Of a stretch of 64,000 bases of DNA, positions 8,978 through 16,969 are shown piece by piece. The DNA lies in contig OX453274.1 of NCBI GenBank assembly GCA_949710005.1, forward strand, positions 31,100,440-31,164,439, in the 5' to 3' direction. The notes beneath the pieces were generated by a model. The model was given only the letters and a program-made list of their open reading frames with translations, searched no databases and had not been told where the DNA came from. Made by a program: the position numbers and the translations under genes. Within the stretch, counting starts at the first letter, position 1. Every line of letters starts with the position of its first letter. The DNA comes from Ricordea florida (lineage: Eukaryota > Cnidaria > Anthozoa > Corallimorpharia > Ricordeidae).

Positions 8978-9604
8978 ATGGAAGAATTGAGAGATAAAAT
9001 CCCTTTTCATTGTATTATAACTGGACCAACAAATTGTGGAAAAACAAAATACATCATAGATCAACTCCGAGGCCCCTTCCGAAAAATTTTTGATTACATT
9101 GTTTTAATATGCCCAACTTATTCTAAGAATAAAACATATCATAATTTTGCTCGCGGAGATAAGAGATTCTTTGTATTGTCGCCCGATGCTAGTAATATAG
9201 ACGAGATTAATGAATTATTAACTGATTGCCAAACTTTATTCTCTAGTACAAACACATTAATAATTTTAGACGATTGCGCTGTATCTAATGATCTTAAGAA
9301 AAGATCAAACAAGTTTATAGATTTAGCATTCTCCGGAAGGCATCATGGTTTATCAGTTTGGGTTCTCACTCAGCAATTAACATCAATTGCAAAACCTTTC
9401 GGAGAAAATGTGGCTTGTGTGGTCTCATTTCATAATCCATCGCAGAAAGGTATGAAGATGTTTTTTGAAGATTATGGGGGCGATTTGGATTATGAATCAT
9501 GTAAAAAATTTATGCAATTATTAAAAACTGAAAAATATTCTAGACTATGTTTATGTTTACGTTACCCATTCAATTGTTATTTGGAGATACCTGAGGTGAT
9601 TTAA
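8978..9604 (+). CDS. Genome-packaging ATPase (A32/FtsK-HerA-like)
   Basis: 208 aa. Walker A GPTNCGKTK is at about residues 15-23, and Walker B LIILDD at about 94-100. A later polar segment (WVLTQQLTSI, about 128-137) matches the sensor region of A32-like ATPases. Expected role: pumping viral DNA into the capsid. It starts 28 bp after the capsid stop, with only a weak ACTTAAAAC version of the upstream box, so it may be co-transcribed with the capsid gene. Confidence 0.85.
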   Translation: MEELRDKIPFHCIITGPTNCGKTKYIIDQLRGPFRKIFDYIVLICPTYSKNKTYHNFARGDKRFFVLSPDASNIDEINELLTDCQTLFSSTNTLIILDDCAVSNDLKKRSNKFIDLAFSGRHHGLSVWVLTQQLTSIAKPFGENVACVVSFHNPSQKGMKMFFEDYGGDLDYESCKKFMQLLKTEKYSRLCLCLRYPFNCYLEIPEVI

Positions 9605-9635
9605 AAGAATCTTTGTATTATTAGAAAATTATAAG

Positions 9636-10199
9636 ATGACAGAAGTTGAAGATTATATCGGCTCTGCCGGTCTGAAGGATATAGAAGAACAACCTGAGGT
9701 AAAAGACAATGTAAAATCTGATGATATTGAAATTAAACAAGAATCACTAGCTATTCTAGCATCTCTCGGAACTACAAAGGAATATTTAGGAGTTGATATG
9801 AGTCTGGGTGATGTAAAAAAATTATCAGTAAAAGACGTTGATAAATATTATAATCGGTATCAGGCGGTATTAGGTAAGAAAATTAGCGGTGGGTTGGTAG
9901 ATTCATCTCTTCAATTAGTTTCACAAGTCATTTCTTATGTGGTTCCTGTAGATGATATAGAAGCTCTTTGTTTGGATTTGAAGAATGATGATTTGGTTAA
10001 TCGTGAACTAACAAACATTGTAGGACTCTTAGCATTGAAAGCAGGAAGACTGGCAGCACTTGCTAGCGGAGTATTCCAGGTTGCTAAACATATTAAATTC
10101 AACAAAATTCAACAAGTTTCAAGAACAATTACAGATGATTCTAACACAACTGAGCAGGATACTAAGCAAGGTGTTGATGGGTATGATACTGTTTACTAA
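9636..10199 (+). CDS. Conserved-looking viral protein, unknown function
   Basis: 187 aa. Acidic N-terminus (about 1-45), a helical middle and an Ala/Leu-rich helix (about 125-150), with no clear membrane segment. A TTTAAAAGA box begins 37 nt before the ATG. Its position between the packaging ATPase and a run of membrane proteins suggests a virion or assembly role, but no family was recognised. Confidence 0.72.
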   Translation: MTEVEDYIGSAGLKDIEEQPEVKDNVKSDDIEIKQESLAILASLGTTKEYLGVDMSLGDVKKLSVKDVDKYYNRYQAVLGKKISGGLVDSSLQLVSQVISYVVPVDDIEALCLDLKNDDLVNRELTNIVGLLALKAGRLAALASGVFQVAKHIKFNKIQQVSRTITDDSNTTEQDTKQGVDGYDTVY

Positions 10200-10207
10200 G
10201 CACAACT

Positions 10208-10218
10208 GATTTAAAGAT
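10208..10218 (+). promoter_or_regulatory. GATTTAAAGAT box
   Basis: The TTTAAAGAT core starts 34-35 nt before the ATG at 10244 and is followed by TCTTTACTTT. See the family of boxes described at 7672. Confidence 0.55.
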
Positions 10219-10243
10219 TCTTTACTTTGGAAATAAAATAATA

Positions 10244-10693
10244 ATGTCAGAAGAAGTTGTTGAGCAAATTACAGCAGACCCCACACCTGAAAAGAAAGAT
10301 TCAAAAAAGAAAGAGAAAGATCCTAAAAAAGTTGCAGCTGGTAAGAAATTGGCGGAATACAATAAAAAAGCAAAAGAAGCATTAGCCCGGGAAAACCAAC
10401 GGGCCGCGGAGCAAATGAAACGAGAGGATATAAAAAATGAACCAGAAAATAACGAAGAAAATACAAAAGCGTGGCTTCCAGAATTATCTTTTACTACTGT
10501 TTTATCCATAATTGGAATAGGGTTTACAGCATTTGATATGTTTATGAGATACCGACAAAAGGAGGATGATAAAAATAGGATAGTAGATTTATCTCAAGTT
10601 TCAACTAAAGTTCCGCCCTCGAATATACCCATCCATCCATTACAACCACCAAAATCAGTAGGACCACCTCCACTGAAAATGGGAATGTTATAA
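10244..10693 (+). CDS. Small charged membrane protein, viral
   Basis: 149 aa. Lys/Glu/Ala-rich, probably coiled N-terminal half (about 10-75), then one hydrophobic segment (about 85-103, beginning FTTVLSIIGIG), then a Pro-rich tail (PPLQPPKSVGPPPL). The layout suggests a virion membrane or scaffold-type protein. No family recognised. Confidence 0.75.
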   Translation: MSEEVVEQITADPTPEKKDSKKKEKDPKKVAAGKKLAEYNKKAKEALARENQRAAEQMKREDIKNEPENNEENTKAWLPELSFTTVLSIIGIGFTAFDMFMRYRQKEDDKNRIVDLSQVSTKVPPSNIPIHPLQPPKSVGPPPLKMGML

Positions 10694-10699
10694 GTAATC

Positions 10700-10710
10700 G
10701 ATTTAAAGAT
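10700..10710 (+). promoter_or_regulatory. GATTTAAAGATT box
   Basis: The TTTAAAGAT core lies 33-34 nt before the ATG at 10735. It is followed by TTCTTACTGATG, a string shared with the box at 11375, so the signal may extend beyond the core. Confidence 0.55.
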
Positions 10711-10734
10711 TTCTTACTGATGTAGTAAAAAATC

Positions 10735-10953
10735 ATGACAACCGAAAACAAACTTGTGAAAACTGTTACTGATTCTGCAGTCCTTATCGGATTAGCAGCT
10801 GGAGTTGGATATGTAGCCAAAAAGATGATGAAAGAATCATTTATGAACGATCCATCCTCAAGTATTACAAACTATGCAAAGTGGGTTGCTGTATTATCGG
10901 GTAGTATGTACCTAAAAACATATTTAGAGGAACAAAAGATACTTCCAAATTAA
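10735..10953 (+). CDS. Small membrane protein, viral
   Basis: 72 aa with a hydrophobic Gly/Ala segment (about 13-30) and a second weak one (about 46-58). It has its own upstream box, and the next gene starts 11 bp after its stop, so the two are probably on one transcript. Unknown function. Confidence 0.7.
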   Translation: MTTENKLVKTVTDSAVLIGLAAGVGYVAKKMMKESFMNDPSSSITNYAKWVAVLSGSMYLKTYLEEQKILPN

Positions 10954-10964
10954 CGAATATAAAA

Positions 10965-11357
10965 ATGGCATCAATAGCATTTATGATTGGAGGAGCAGTA
11001 TTAAATGCAACAGCTTTTGTTGGTGGAAACTATCTTGCAAAATATTTATCAGGAAAAAATGTTGATACAGAAAAAATAAGACACGATAAAGCATTAGAAA
11101 AATATCAAAGAGATTATGCAGAATATCAGGAAAAAAGACAAAAACTAATGGATTGGAAAATAAAGAAAAAAGATGAAAAATATCAAGCATCAAAAAATAT
11201 TTCAACTACAAATAAACAATTTGCATTATATGAACAAATGCATGAACCTAAATTCTCTGATTATTATAGACCCAGCGATAATCAAAAGACGGGTGAAATG
11301 GTATATGTGGGTGGTGGTATGTTGGCATTGGGTTATATAGCTAGTAAATTTTTTTAG
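10965..11357 (+). CDS. Membrane-anchored coiled-coil protein, viral
   Basis: 130 aa. Hydrophobic N-terminus (about 3-25, with GGAVLNATAFVGG), a Lys/Glu/Tyr/Gln-rich helix (about 38-80) and a hydrophobic C-terminal segment (about 112-130). No TTTAAAGAT box precedes it. It follows the upstream gene by 11 bp. Possibly a virion membrane protein. Unknown family. Confidence 0.72.
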   Translation: MASIAFMIGGAVLNATAFVGGNYLAKYLSGKNVDTEKIRHDKALEKYQRDYAEYQEKRQKLMDWKIKKKDEKYQASKNISTTNKQFALYEQMHEPKFSDYYRPSDNQKTGEMVYVGGGMLALGYIASKFF

Positions 11358-11374
11358 GTAATTGTATGTGATTA

Positions 11375-11384
11375 GTTTAAAGAT
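11375..11384 (+). promoter_or_regulatory. GTTTAAAGAT box
   Basis: The TTTAAAGAT core starts 37 nt before the ATG at 11413 and is followed by TTCTTACTGATGAGTAAAAA, closely similar to the downstream part of the box at 10700. Confidence 0.55.
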
Positions 11385-11412
11385 TTCTTACTGATGAGTA
11401 AAAAATCTAAAT

Positions 11413-12558
11413 ATGGCAGAAGGAGAATATTTACCATTAGAGGATTTACCAAAAGGAGATGATGATGATGATGATTATAATGATTATGGTGATACTCCTC
11501 CTCCAGGTAGACCTCCCAATCGCCGACCGGGAACTCCACCTCCAAGGCGATATTTAGTCGATGATGATGATGATGATGATGATCCTTTCGGGTTGGGTGA
11601 AGAAAACGAACAAGAAGATCCTGATGATATTGATGAAGGTGATATACTACTTGGTAGAAAGCCATCGCCAAAAAGAGTCATAATAAAATCATCTACTACT
11701 AAGGGTGCTAGACCAAAAACCAAATCAGGATATACACAATTACCAAGTGAAGATATAGATGAGATTGAAAGAACCAAAGATGAGATTGAAAGAAACAAAG
11801 ATGAAGCTTGGGATAATATTTTAAAAATGTGCCCAAGGGCCGAACCTAATTTTCTTTTCAGATTCAATGAATGGGGTAAAATTGAAGTTGCAATCTCTAA
11901 AAAAGATCCAAAAAAATTAAAATGGTATTATTTTTCAGATTCTTATGGCGATCTAAACAAAAAATTACCAAAAACAATTAAAGATGCTTTAGGTCCTACA
12001 GTGGGAGAAATTGCAGAAGTTAATGAACGTGAGAAAGAAAAGATAGAAGAATTAAAAAAAAGGGAGAATGATAGGATAGAAGAATTAAAAAATAAACCGA
12101 TGAATACCCCAGAAGAACTTAATGAAATTAAAACTAGAGAGAGAAAAGTTGTTGAGTATGATAATGAGTTAGATAACATTGAGCGTGAGCAAGAAGAGGT
12201 AATTCAAAATATGTCATTACGTGATCGTGTGAAGCACATCTTCAAAAAGTATGGTTTTACAGTATTTGCAGTTGCGAGTGCTGTTGGTGTAGTCATTGGT
12301 GTTATAGTTTCTAATCTTTCAAAAGGATTATCTACTTTAGGAAAAGGTGTTGGAAATGGATTGAAAGCTCTCGGTAAGAAACTCGGTGAAATATTGCCTG
12401 GAATGGTTGGAGCTATCGTGAGCTTTCTATTTAAAACAGCCGGTGAGGTTATTGGATTTTTAGGTAAGAATGCTTGGTTATTGATAATGGCTGTGGTTCT
12501 ATATTTTGTGGAAAGTATAAAAAAGAGACCCTCCGGGCCGCGAAGCAAGAGAAAGTAA
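11413..12558 (+). CDS. Large viral membrane protein with poly-Asp and Pro-rich N-terminus
   Basis: 381 aa. The N-terminus has two Asp runs encoded by GAT repeats (about 16-21 and 50-57) and PPPGRPPNRR-type Pro/Arg blocks. A basic stretch and a Glu/Lys-rich helix follow (about 200-265). The C-terminal third has three hydrophobic segments (about 281-301, 325-342, 354-370) with amphipathic Gly/Leu/Lys repeats between them (LGKGVGNGLKALGKKLGE). The arrangement suggests a membrane-active structural protein. No known domain recognised. Confidence 0.75.
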   Translation: MAEGEYLPLEDLPKGDDDDDDYNDYGDTPPPGRPPNRRPGTPPPRRYLVDDDDDDDDPFGLGEENEQEDPDDIDEGDILLGRKPSPKRVIIKSSTTKGARPKTKSGYTQLPSEDIDEIERTKDEIERNKDEAWDNILKMCPRAEPNFLFRFNEWGKIEVAISKKDPKKLKWYYFSDSYGDLNKKLPKTIKDALGPTVGEIAEVNEREKEKIEELKKRENDRIEELKNKPMNTPEELNEIKTRERKVVEYDNELDNIEREQEEVIQNMSLRDRVKHIFKKYGFTVFAVASAVGVVIGVIVSNLSKGLSTLGKGVGNGLKALGKKLGEILPGMVGAIVSFLFKTAGEVIGFLGKNAWLLIMAVVLYFVESIKKRPSGPRSKRK

Positions 12559-12560
12559 CA

Positions 12561-12571
12561 AATTTAAAGAT
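12561..12571 (+). promoter_or_regulatory. AATTTAAAGAT box
   Basis: The core begins 34-35 nt before the ATG at 12597 and lies directly after the stop of the preceding gene. Confidence 0.55.
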
Positions 12572-12596
12572 ATCATACCGTTCAGTAAAATACAAT

Positions 12597-13193
12597 ATGG
12601 AAGAATACAATAGAATTTATCCTGGATTACCTAATAATTCCGATCCAGTCAATTTCAGGCTACAAAAATCGAGTGAAGTATTACAAAATCTTGAGAAAGA
12701 AATTAAACATTATGAGGATGTAAGGAAAAAATACAATAGAGCAAGAGGAATATTTACAAAAATCAGTGTTTGTAGTGGAATTCTTTCTGTTATTCTATCT
12801 GCAAGTGGACTTGGAACTTCTCTTACCGGTTTTGGAGCTATTATTGGTGTTCCGTTGGGTGTTGTAGGCGGAATTTGTGGTGGATTATCTGTTGGATTTG
12901 GTGCAGCATCAAAAAGACTTTCAAATAAAGTTAGTAAACACGAACAAACCGCTGCAATTGCAAAATCAAAATTAAACACCATTAACGATTTGGTTTCAAA
13001 GGCTTTGAAAGATAATGTTATATCAGATCAAGAATTTTCCATAATTTTAGCAGAGTTGGAAAAGTTTCAAAAACTAAAACTAGAAGTTCGTCAAAAATTT
13101 AGGAGAGATACAGAAAAAAACTTAAACATGTCGCAGATAAGAAGAGAAGTTCGATCAGAGCTATTAAAAGAGTTAACCAATCCAGGACATTAA
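12597..13193 (+). CDS. Viral protein with central Gly-rich hydrophobic segment
   Basis: 198 aa. The start is the ATG at 12597, the first after the TTTAAAGAT box. A helical, charged N-terminus (about 20-45) leads into a long Gly/Ala/Val/Ile hydrophobic stretch (about 55-100, with SASGLGTSLTGFG and GVPLGVVGG), then a Lys/Glu-rich coiled region to the end. The hydrophobic part could be a hairpin membrane anchor. Homologous-looking proteins occur in cnidarian sequence, as I recall, but no function is known to me. Confidence 0.75.
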   Translation: MEEYNRIYPGLPNNSDPVNFRLQKSSEVLQNLEKEIKHYEDVRKKYNRARGIFTKISVCSGILSVILSASGLGTSLTGFGAIIGVPLGVVGGICGGLSVGFGAASKRLSNKVSKHEQTAAIAKSKLNTINDLVSKALKDNVISDQEFSIILAELEKFQKLKLEVRQKFRRDTEKNLNMSQIRREVRSELLKELTNPGH

Positions 13194-13320
13194 AAATTTC
13201 ATATGAAAGAACTGATGTGGGTTGCAATTGTTTTGCAGGGATAAGAAAGGAGCAGTATTAACTTTACATCTTATTCTAAATATAAAGACGTGGACTAACC
13301 GAAGAAAAATAAAGAATAAG

Positions 13321-14889
13321 ATGTTGCTTACAGATTTTAAAACTCGATACCCAAACGCTAATCTTGATAAATTTACATTTATTAATGATTCATTTGGAGG
13401 ATATATTAAGTGGAAAGTTAATGGAACAACAATAATGTCAAATGATGATCCTACTGGAAAAACCTGGACTGATGATCTTTCTCCTAATTTGAAAAAACTT
13501 TTATGGAAGGATTTAGGGTTAATTTTACCCGAAGTAGTTTCATCTTTCCCAAATAGTTTAACCATGACTAACCAAAGTTATCCTATACCAGCTATTAAAT
13601 TTGATGACTTTACAACTGACATAACAAAAATGTTAACCTCACTAGATATATATGTTTCAAATACAAAGAAATTCACAGCAAAGATGCGTGATGTTTTTAC
13701 CAATCAAGTTGTGACTTTCAAGTTTGGTAAACAAAGTAGAAAATGGTTGAATGCACCAGATATGAATTATTGGCCTCAGCAACTTAACTTTGCAGTTTGG
13801 TGTGCAACATCTGGTTGTGGGATTAGTCCTTTTGAAAGTCTAAATTATCCCAAAGTAGTGAATAGCTTCATTAAGTTTCATATATATTTCACAATAAGAC
13901 GAATACTGTATGAACTAGGCCTTCCCTTGCCTGATGAGCAGCCCTTTGTAATAAACAATAATCCCTATAGTAAAGTAGCATATCAACGTTTGTGTGCAGA
14001 ATTTAGCATATCAAAAAACTCAGACTTTAGATGGAAAGGTGGTAGAAACGGAGGATTGGGAGATATATTTCTCGATTATGGTTCTGGATATCATGGGAAA
14101 GGCGGGGGATACCAAAATGTACATGTAGTAAGAAATTACGATCATGAAGCAGACCAATGGCCCGGTGAAGGTGGTAAATTCGCCGATGACGGTGGTAAGA
14201 AAGAAAAAGGTGATCTAATCTCATTCATTCGTAATGATGACTTTGTTGATTTCAAATATGCTTGGTTTATTCCTACAAATGGACATGGACTCACTAAAGC
14301 TGGACTTGGTAGATTGAATCGATCCGCTGAAGCTTTTGTTTACTGTATATTGGGAGCACAAGTTAACACTAGAAACTCGATTTATGGTAATGGTGGTGGA
14401 GCAATCGAGACACAACAAGAATTCTTGGCTTTATTTGAAAGTAGCGTGATTGAGAATGACATTTCTAGTTCTATCCAAAGATATCAATTAGCTGTACAAG
14501 AAGCGAAATTACGGCTTGATTTAGCTATTGCTCCAGGTTTGTGGTTGATGCCAAGTAATATGATCATAAATACAGAGAGCGTGGTTGGATATAATAACAA
14601 ACTTATGAAAGCAACTGGTGATATGAAATTTGGGGTGAATAATTCGCTAAACACGGAATCAAAACCGGTCGGAATAAGTCATAACATGGGATCTTCAAAG
14701 TTAAAGTTACCTCATTCAATAGTTGAGACAAATCCAAAACCAAAAATCTCCCCATCACAAAATGAAAAGTCAACCAAAGGTTGGGACGTGACCATGCAAC
14801 ATGAAACCAATACACAAAGCGAGCATGAAGTGCGTATATTAACATTTATAATTATCAGTGGAGGGTTAGCGTGGTATCTATTTCGGTAG
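13321..14889 (+). CDS. Large viral protein with C-terminal membrane anchor, unknown
   Basis: 522 aa from the ATG at 13321. An in-frame ATG at 13222 would add 33 residues. The 13321 start is preferred because a degenerate TATAAAGAC box lies about 42 nt upstream and the extra residues look like leader sequence. Residues about 205-270 hold a Gly/His/Asp-rich loop region, about 270-370 a mixed alpha/beta part, and the last 17 residues are a membrane helix (TFIIISGGLAWYLF). Possibly a virion surface or penton-associated protein. Nothing identifies an enzyme. A short ORF with a signal-like sequence starts at 13204 but stops after 13 codons. Confidence 0.72.
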   Translation: MLLTDFKTRYPNANLDKFTFINDSFGGYIKWKVNGTTIMSNDDPTGKTWTDDLSPNLKKLLWKDLGLILPEVVSSFPNSLTMTNQSYPIPAIKFDDFTTDITKMLTSLDIYVSNTKKFTAKMRDVFTNQVVTFKFGKQSRKWLNAPDMNYWPQQLNFAVWCATSGCGISPFESLNYPKVVNSFIKFHIYFTIRRILYELGLPLPDEQPFVINNNPYSKVAYQRLCAEFSISKNSDFRWKGGRNGGLGDIFLDYGSGYHGKGGGYQNVHVVRNYDHEADQWPGEGGKFADDGGKKEKGDLISFIRNDDFVDFKYAWFIPTNGHGLTKAGLGRLNRSAEAFVYCILGAQVNTRNSIYGNGGGAIETQQEFLALFESSVIENDISSSIQRYQLAVQEAKLRLDLAIAPGLWLMPSNMIINTESVVGYNNKLMKATGDMKFGVNNSLNTESKPVGISHNMGSSKLKLPHSIVETNPKPKISPSQNEKSTKGWDVTMQHETNTQSEHEVRILTFIIISGGLAWYLFR

Positions 14890-15202
14890 TTCATGACCAT
14901 TTCACGTGATTATCATTGTTTTTGGATTAGTGCTCACGTGTAGAACAATAGATTGCATACTTTTACGACATAGCAACAAGAAAAATGTAAAGTGGATTTG
15001 AAATCGAAAAGTAGATTTTATGTTTACTTTTAAAAGGCCGGTTTCTAACGTCGCTCAGGAATGTGATTACGTCAATGCAAATTTTTGTTATGTAACACTG
15101 GCTTGCGTTATATAACTTAATGTTTTACGAATGTCGTTGTAGGATCTTTTTAAGTAACGATTATAGAAATTTAAAGATGAATATGAAGTAACCAAACAAA
15201 AA
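14890..15202. promoter_or_regulatory. Longest intergenic gap inside the virus
   Basis: 313 bp without a gene. It holds CACGTG at two places (about 14905 and 14935), a GTTATGTAAC...GTTATATAAC pair (15087-15117) and an ATTTAAAGAT box (15169-15178) before the next gene. The paired-palindrome block is repeated after that gene. Confidence 0.45.
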
Positions 15203-15838
15203 ATGTTGAGCATTACCATGTATGAGTCAGAAACTAGGATTTATTTAGATCCGCCGCTGAAAAATCTTAGGGAGATACAACTCCTGGATTGTAATATACA
15301 AACCAAAAGATTGATTAATTTCAAGGAACAACAGATATTGTTCAATGATAAGAATCATGCTCTCATAATAATTCAACCCGGCACATATTCGTTGCGTGAT
15401 ATTCAATCGATCTTTCTTAATGATACTGATAGGACAAAGATAACAATAATTGAGACTGATACTGTAAACTATCTATATTCAAATAAGAACTTCAACATTA
15501 CACTTACGAGAGGGCTAGCGGTTGGTTTAGGAGTGCCTGAAGTTATAAATTCAGGTGTATTATACCCTATAAATATACAGATTAAGGAACCACTGAGACT
15601 TATGTGTAGTATAGTGGATAATAAGTCGTCATATATGAATAAAACTAAATATGGAGAACTTGTGAAACTCTCGCCATCGCACCTACTTGCAAACATACCC
15701 TCAAAGGATTATCCAACAATTCCAGTTCGAAAATATGATACCTTAATAAACCACTTCGATTTAACCATCTTAGATAATAAATGGGAAAAACTCGATCTGA
15801 AGGGTTCACCCATAACTTTTAGCTTAAGATTTAGGTAA
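15203..15838 (+). CDS. Possible minor capsid (penton-like) protein
   Basis: 211 aa, strongly beta-rich with no membrane segment, ending in a short strand ITFSLRF. Size, strand pattern and place at the end of the structural block fit a single-jelly-roll minor capsid protein, which Polinton-type elements need and which no other ORF here fits better. This is inference only. An ATTTAAAGAT box starts 34 nt before the ATG. The gene is flanked by copies of a GTTATGTAAC/GTTATATAAC block. Confidence 0.6.
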   Translation: MLSITMYESETRIYLDPPLKNLREIQLLDCNIQTKRLINFKEQQILFNDKNHALIIIQPGTYSLRDIQSIFLNDTDRTKITIIETDTVNYLYSNKNFNITLTRGLAVGLGVPEVINSGVLYPINIQIKEPLRLMCSIVDNKSSYMNKTKYGELVKLSPSHLLANIPSKDYPTIPVRKYDTLINHFDLTILDNKWEKLDLKGSPITFSLRFR

Positions 15839-15845
15839 ATTTTTT

Positions 15846-15880
15846 TTGTTATGTAACCATTATTTAGGTTATATAACATA
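15846..15880. repeat. GTTATGTAAC/GTTATATAAC block, second copy
   Basis: TTTTTGTTATGTAAC, a 12-nt spacer, then GTTATATAAC. The same arrangement stands at 15083-15117. Each half is a near or perfect 10-bp palindrome. The block sits between the convergent ends of the genes at 15838 and 15905 and may act as a terminator or as the edge of an inserted cassette. Confidence 0.5.
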
Positions 15881-15904
15881 ATTAGTAGCAATAGAAATAT
15901 AAGA

Positions 15905-16483
15905 TTATTCGTCTGGTAAAGAATTAAAAATTTCTTGCTCCCCAATATCATAACACCAATCCACAACTCTTTTTGGGTGCCATGCTACAACAATTAAATC
16001 CTCATGTAAGTCTTTGTAGAATTTTCTTTTATGTATTTCTTTCATTAAATCCCTATTTAAGTCTTTGTAAAATTCTTCTTTATGAAATATCTTATCAAAA
16101 TCCGGTTTTAACTCGGTTTTAAATGAATCAATAATACAATTATTAATATTATATTCTATCTGTTCGTCATCATCATCATAATCATCATCATCATCATCAT
16201 CATCATAAAGAAATTTTTCTTGTTCTCTATTTAAATAATATATTATATCATTAGTAAACTTATCATTAAACACCTCAGTCTCGAAAAAATTTTTTATATC
16301 ATAAGAAAAAATAAAATGAAACATATCACCATACGAGATTTCAAAACAAATTCCATTGATAAAACCAATATTTTTTGAGATCTTTTTAAACAAATCTTTC
16401 TTGATTGATTCTATAAAATCATGAACTCCTAGTCTTTTTTCATTAAGATAATAAAACCCATTAAATACGATTTCATCATCCAT
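15905..16483 (-). CDS. AWHP-motif protein, viral early-type gene
   Basis: 192 aa. An Asp run encoded by an ATC repeat lies at about 94-106. The C-terminal part carries VAWHPKRVVDWCYD, an AWHPxR...W motif that I associate with repeated small proteins of giant DNA viruses. Function is unknown. It is read leftward behind the right-TIR gene. A GATTTAAAAAT sequence lies about 28 nt upstream. Confidence 0.7.
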   Translation of the reverse strand: MDDEIVFNGFYYLNEKRLGVHDFIESIKKDLFKKISKNIGFINGICFEISYGDMFHFIFSYDIKNFFETEVFNDKFTNDIIYYLNREQEKFLYDDDDDDDDYDDDDEQIEYNINNCIIDSFKTELKPDFDKIFHKEEFYKDLNRDLMKEIHKRKFYKDLHEDLIVVAWHPKRVVDWCYDIGEQEIFNSLPDE

Positions 16484-16511
16484 TTTTAATAATTTAATTT
16501 TTATTTTTAAA

Positions 16512-16967
16512 TCATAATTTTAATTTTATTTTTCGACATTCCTTACAAGAAGCTTTCTGTTTACCATGTTCACATATTTGGGATCCTCCGCAATCCTTAC
16601 ATTGTTGTTTTTGTTTATTATGTTTGCATATTTGTGATCCTCCGCATTCTTTACAGCGATACTTAACTCTTCCATGTATACATATTTGTGCTCCTTTACA
16701 ACTTTTACAAAAATATTTAACTTTATCATGAATGCATATTTGGGATCCTCTACATTCTTTGCAAAAATATTTATGTTTTTTATGTACGCAAATATAAGGG
16801 CAAGTAGTGGTGACTTTTTCAATTAAATTTATAATTTTTTCTTCTTCAAACTTTTTAAACTCATTAATAAAATCTTCTCTTAAATATAGTTTTGATCTTC
16901 CTTTAATTTTTAAATAACTCGCAATTCTTTTCAAATTTGTTTTAGTTAAAGTTTCTAATTTTTCCAT
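16512..16967 (-). CDS. SAP-like plus tandem CxHx6CxxC repeat protein
   Basis: 151 aa. The first 40 residues form a SAP-like two-helix unit closely resembling the PolB N-terminus in pattern (LTKTNLKRIASYLKIKGRS here, LNVVQLKSLARWYNIPGRS in PolB). From about residue 55 there are five tandem 18-residue repeats of the form CxHxKxKxxCKxCxGSQI, likely Zn-binding. Such repeats occur in giant-virus and protist proteins. It is transcribed inward from the right TIR. Probably an early DNA-binding or regulatory protein. This is inference. Confidence 0.78.
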   Translation of the reverse strand: MEKLETLTKTNLKRIASYLKIKGRSKLYLREDFINEFKKFEEEKIINLIEKVTTTCPYICVHKKHKYFCKECRGSQICIHDKVKYFCKSCKGAQICIHGRVKYRCKECGGSQICKHNKQKQQCKDCGGSQICEHGKQKASCKECRKIKLKL

Positions 16968-16969
16968 CT

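Noticed and set aside
11372-12548. Minus-strand frames of 99-127 aa across the poly-Asp gene
   Set aside because: His/Ser-rich antisense of GAT repeats and of the membrane protein, with no domain.
13194-13330. Possible intron at ...TTTTGCAGGG before the 522-aa viral gene
   Set aside because: An acceptor-like string is present but no convincing donor or coding exon precedes it. A plain start at 13321 is simpler.
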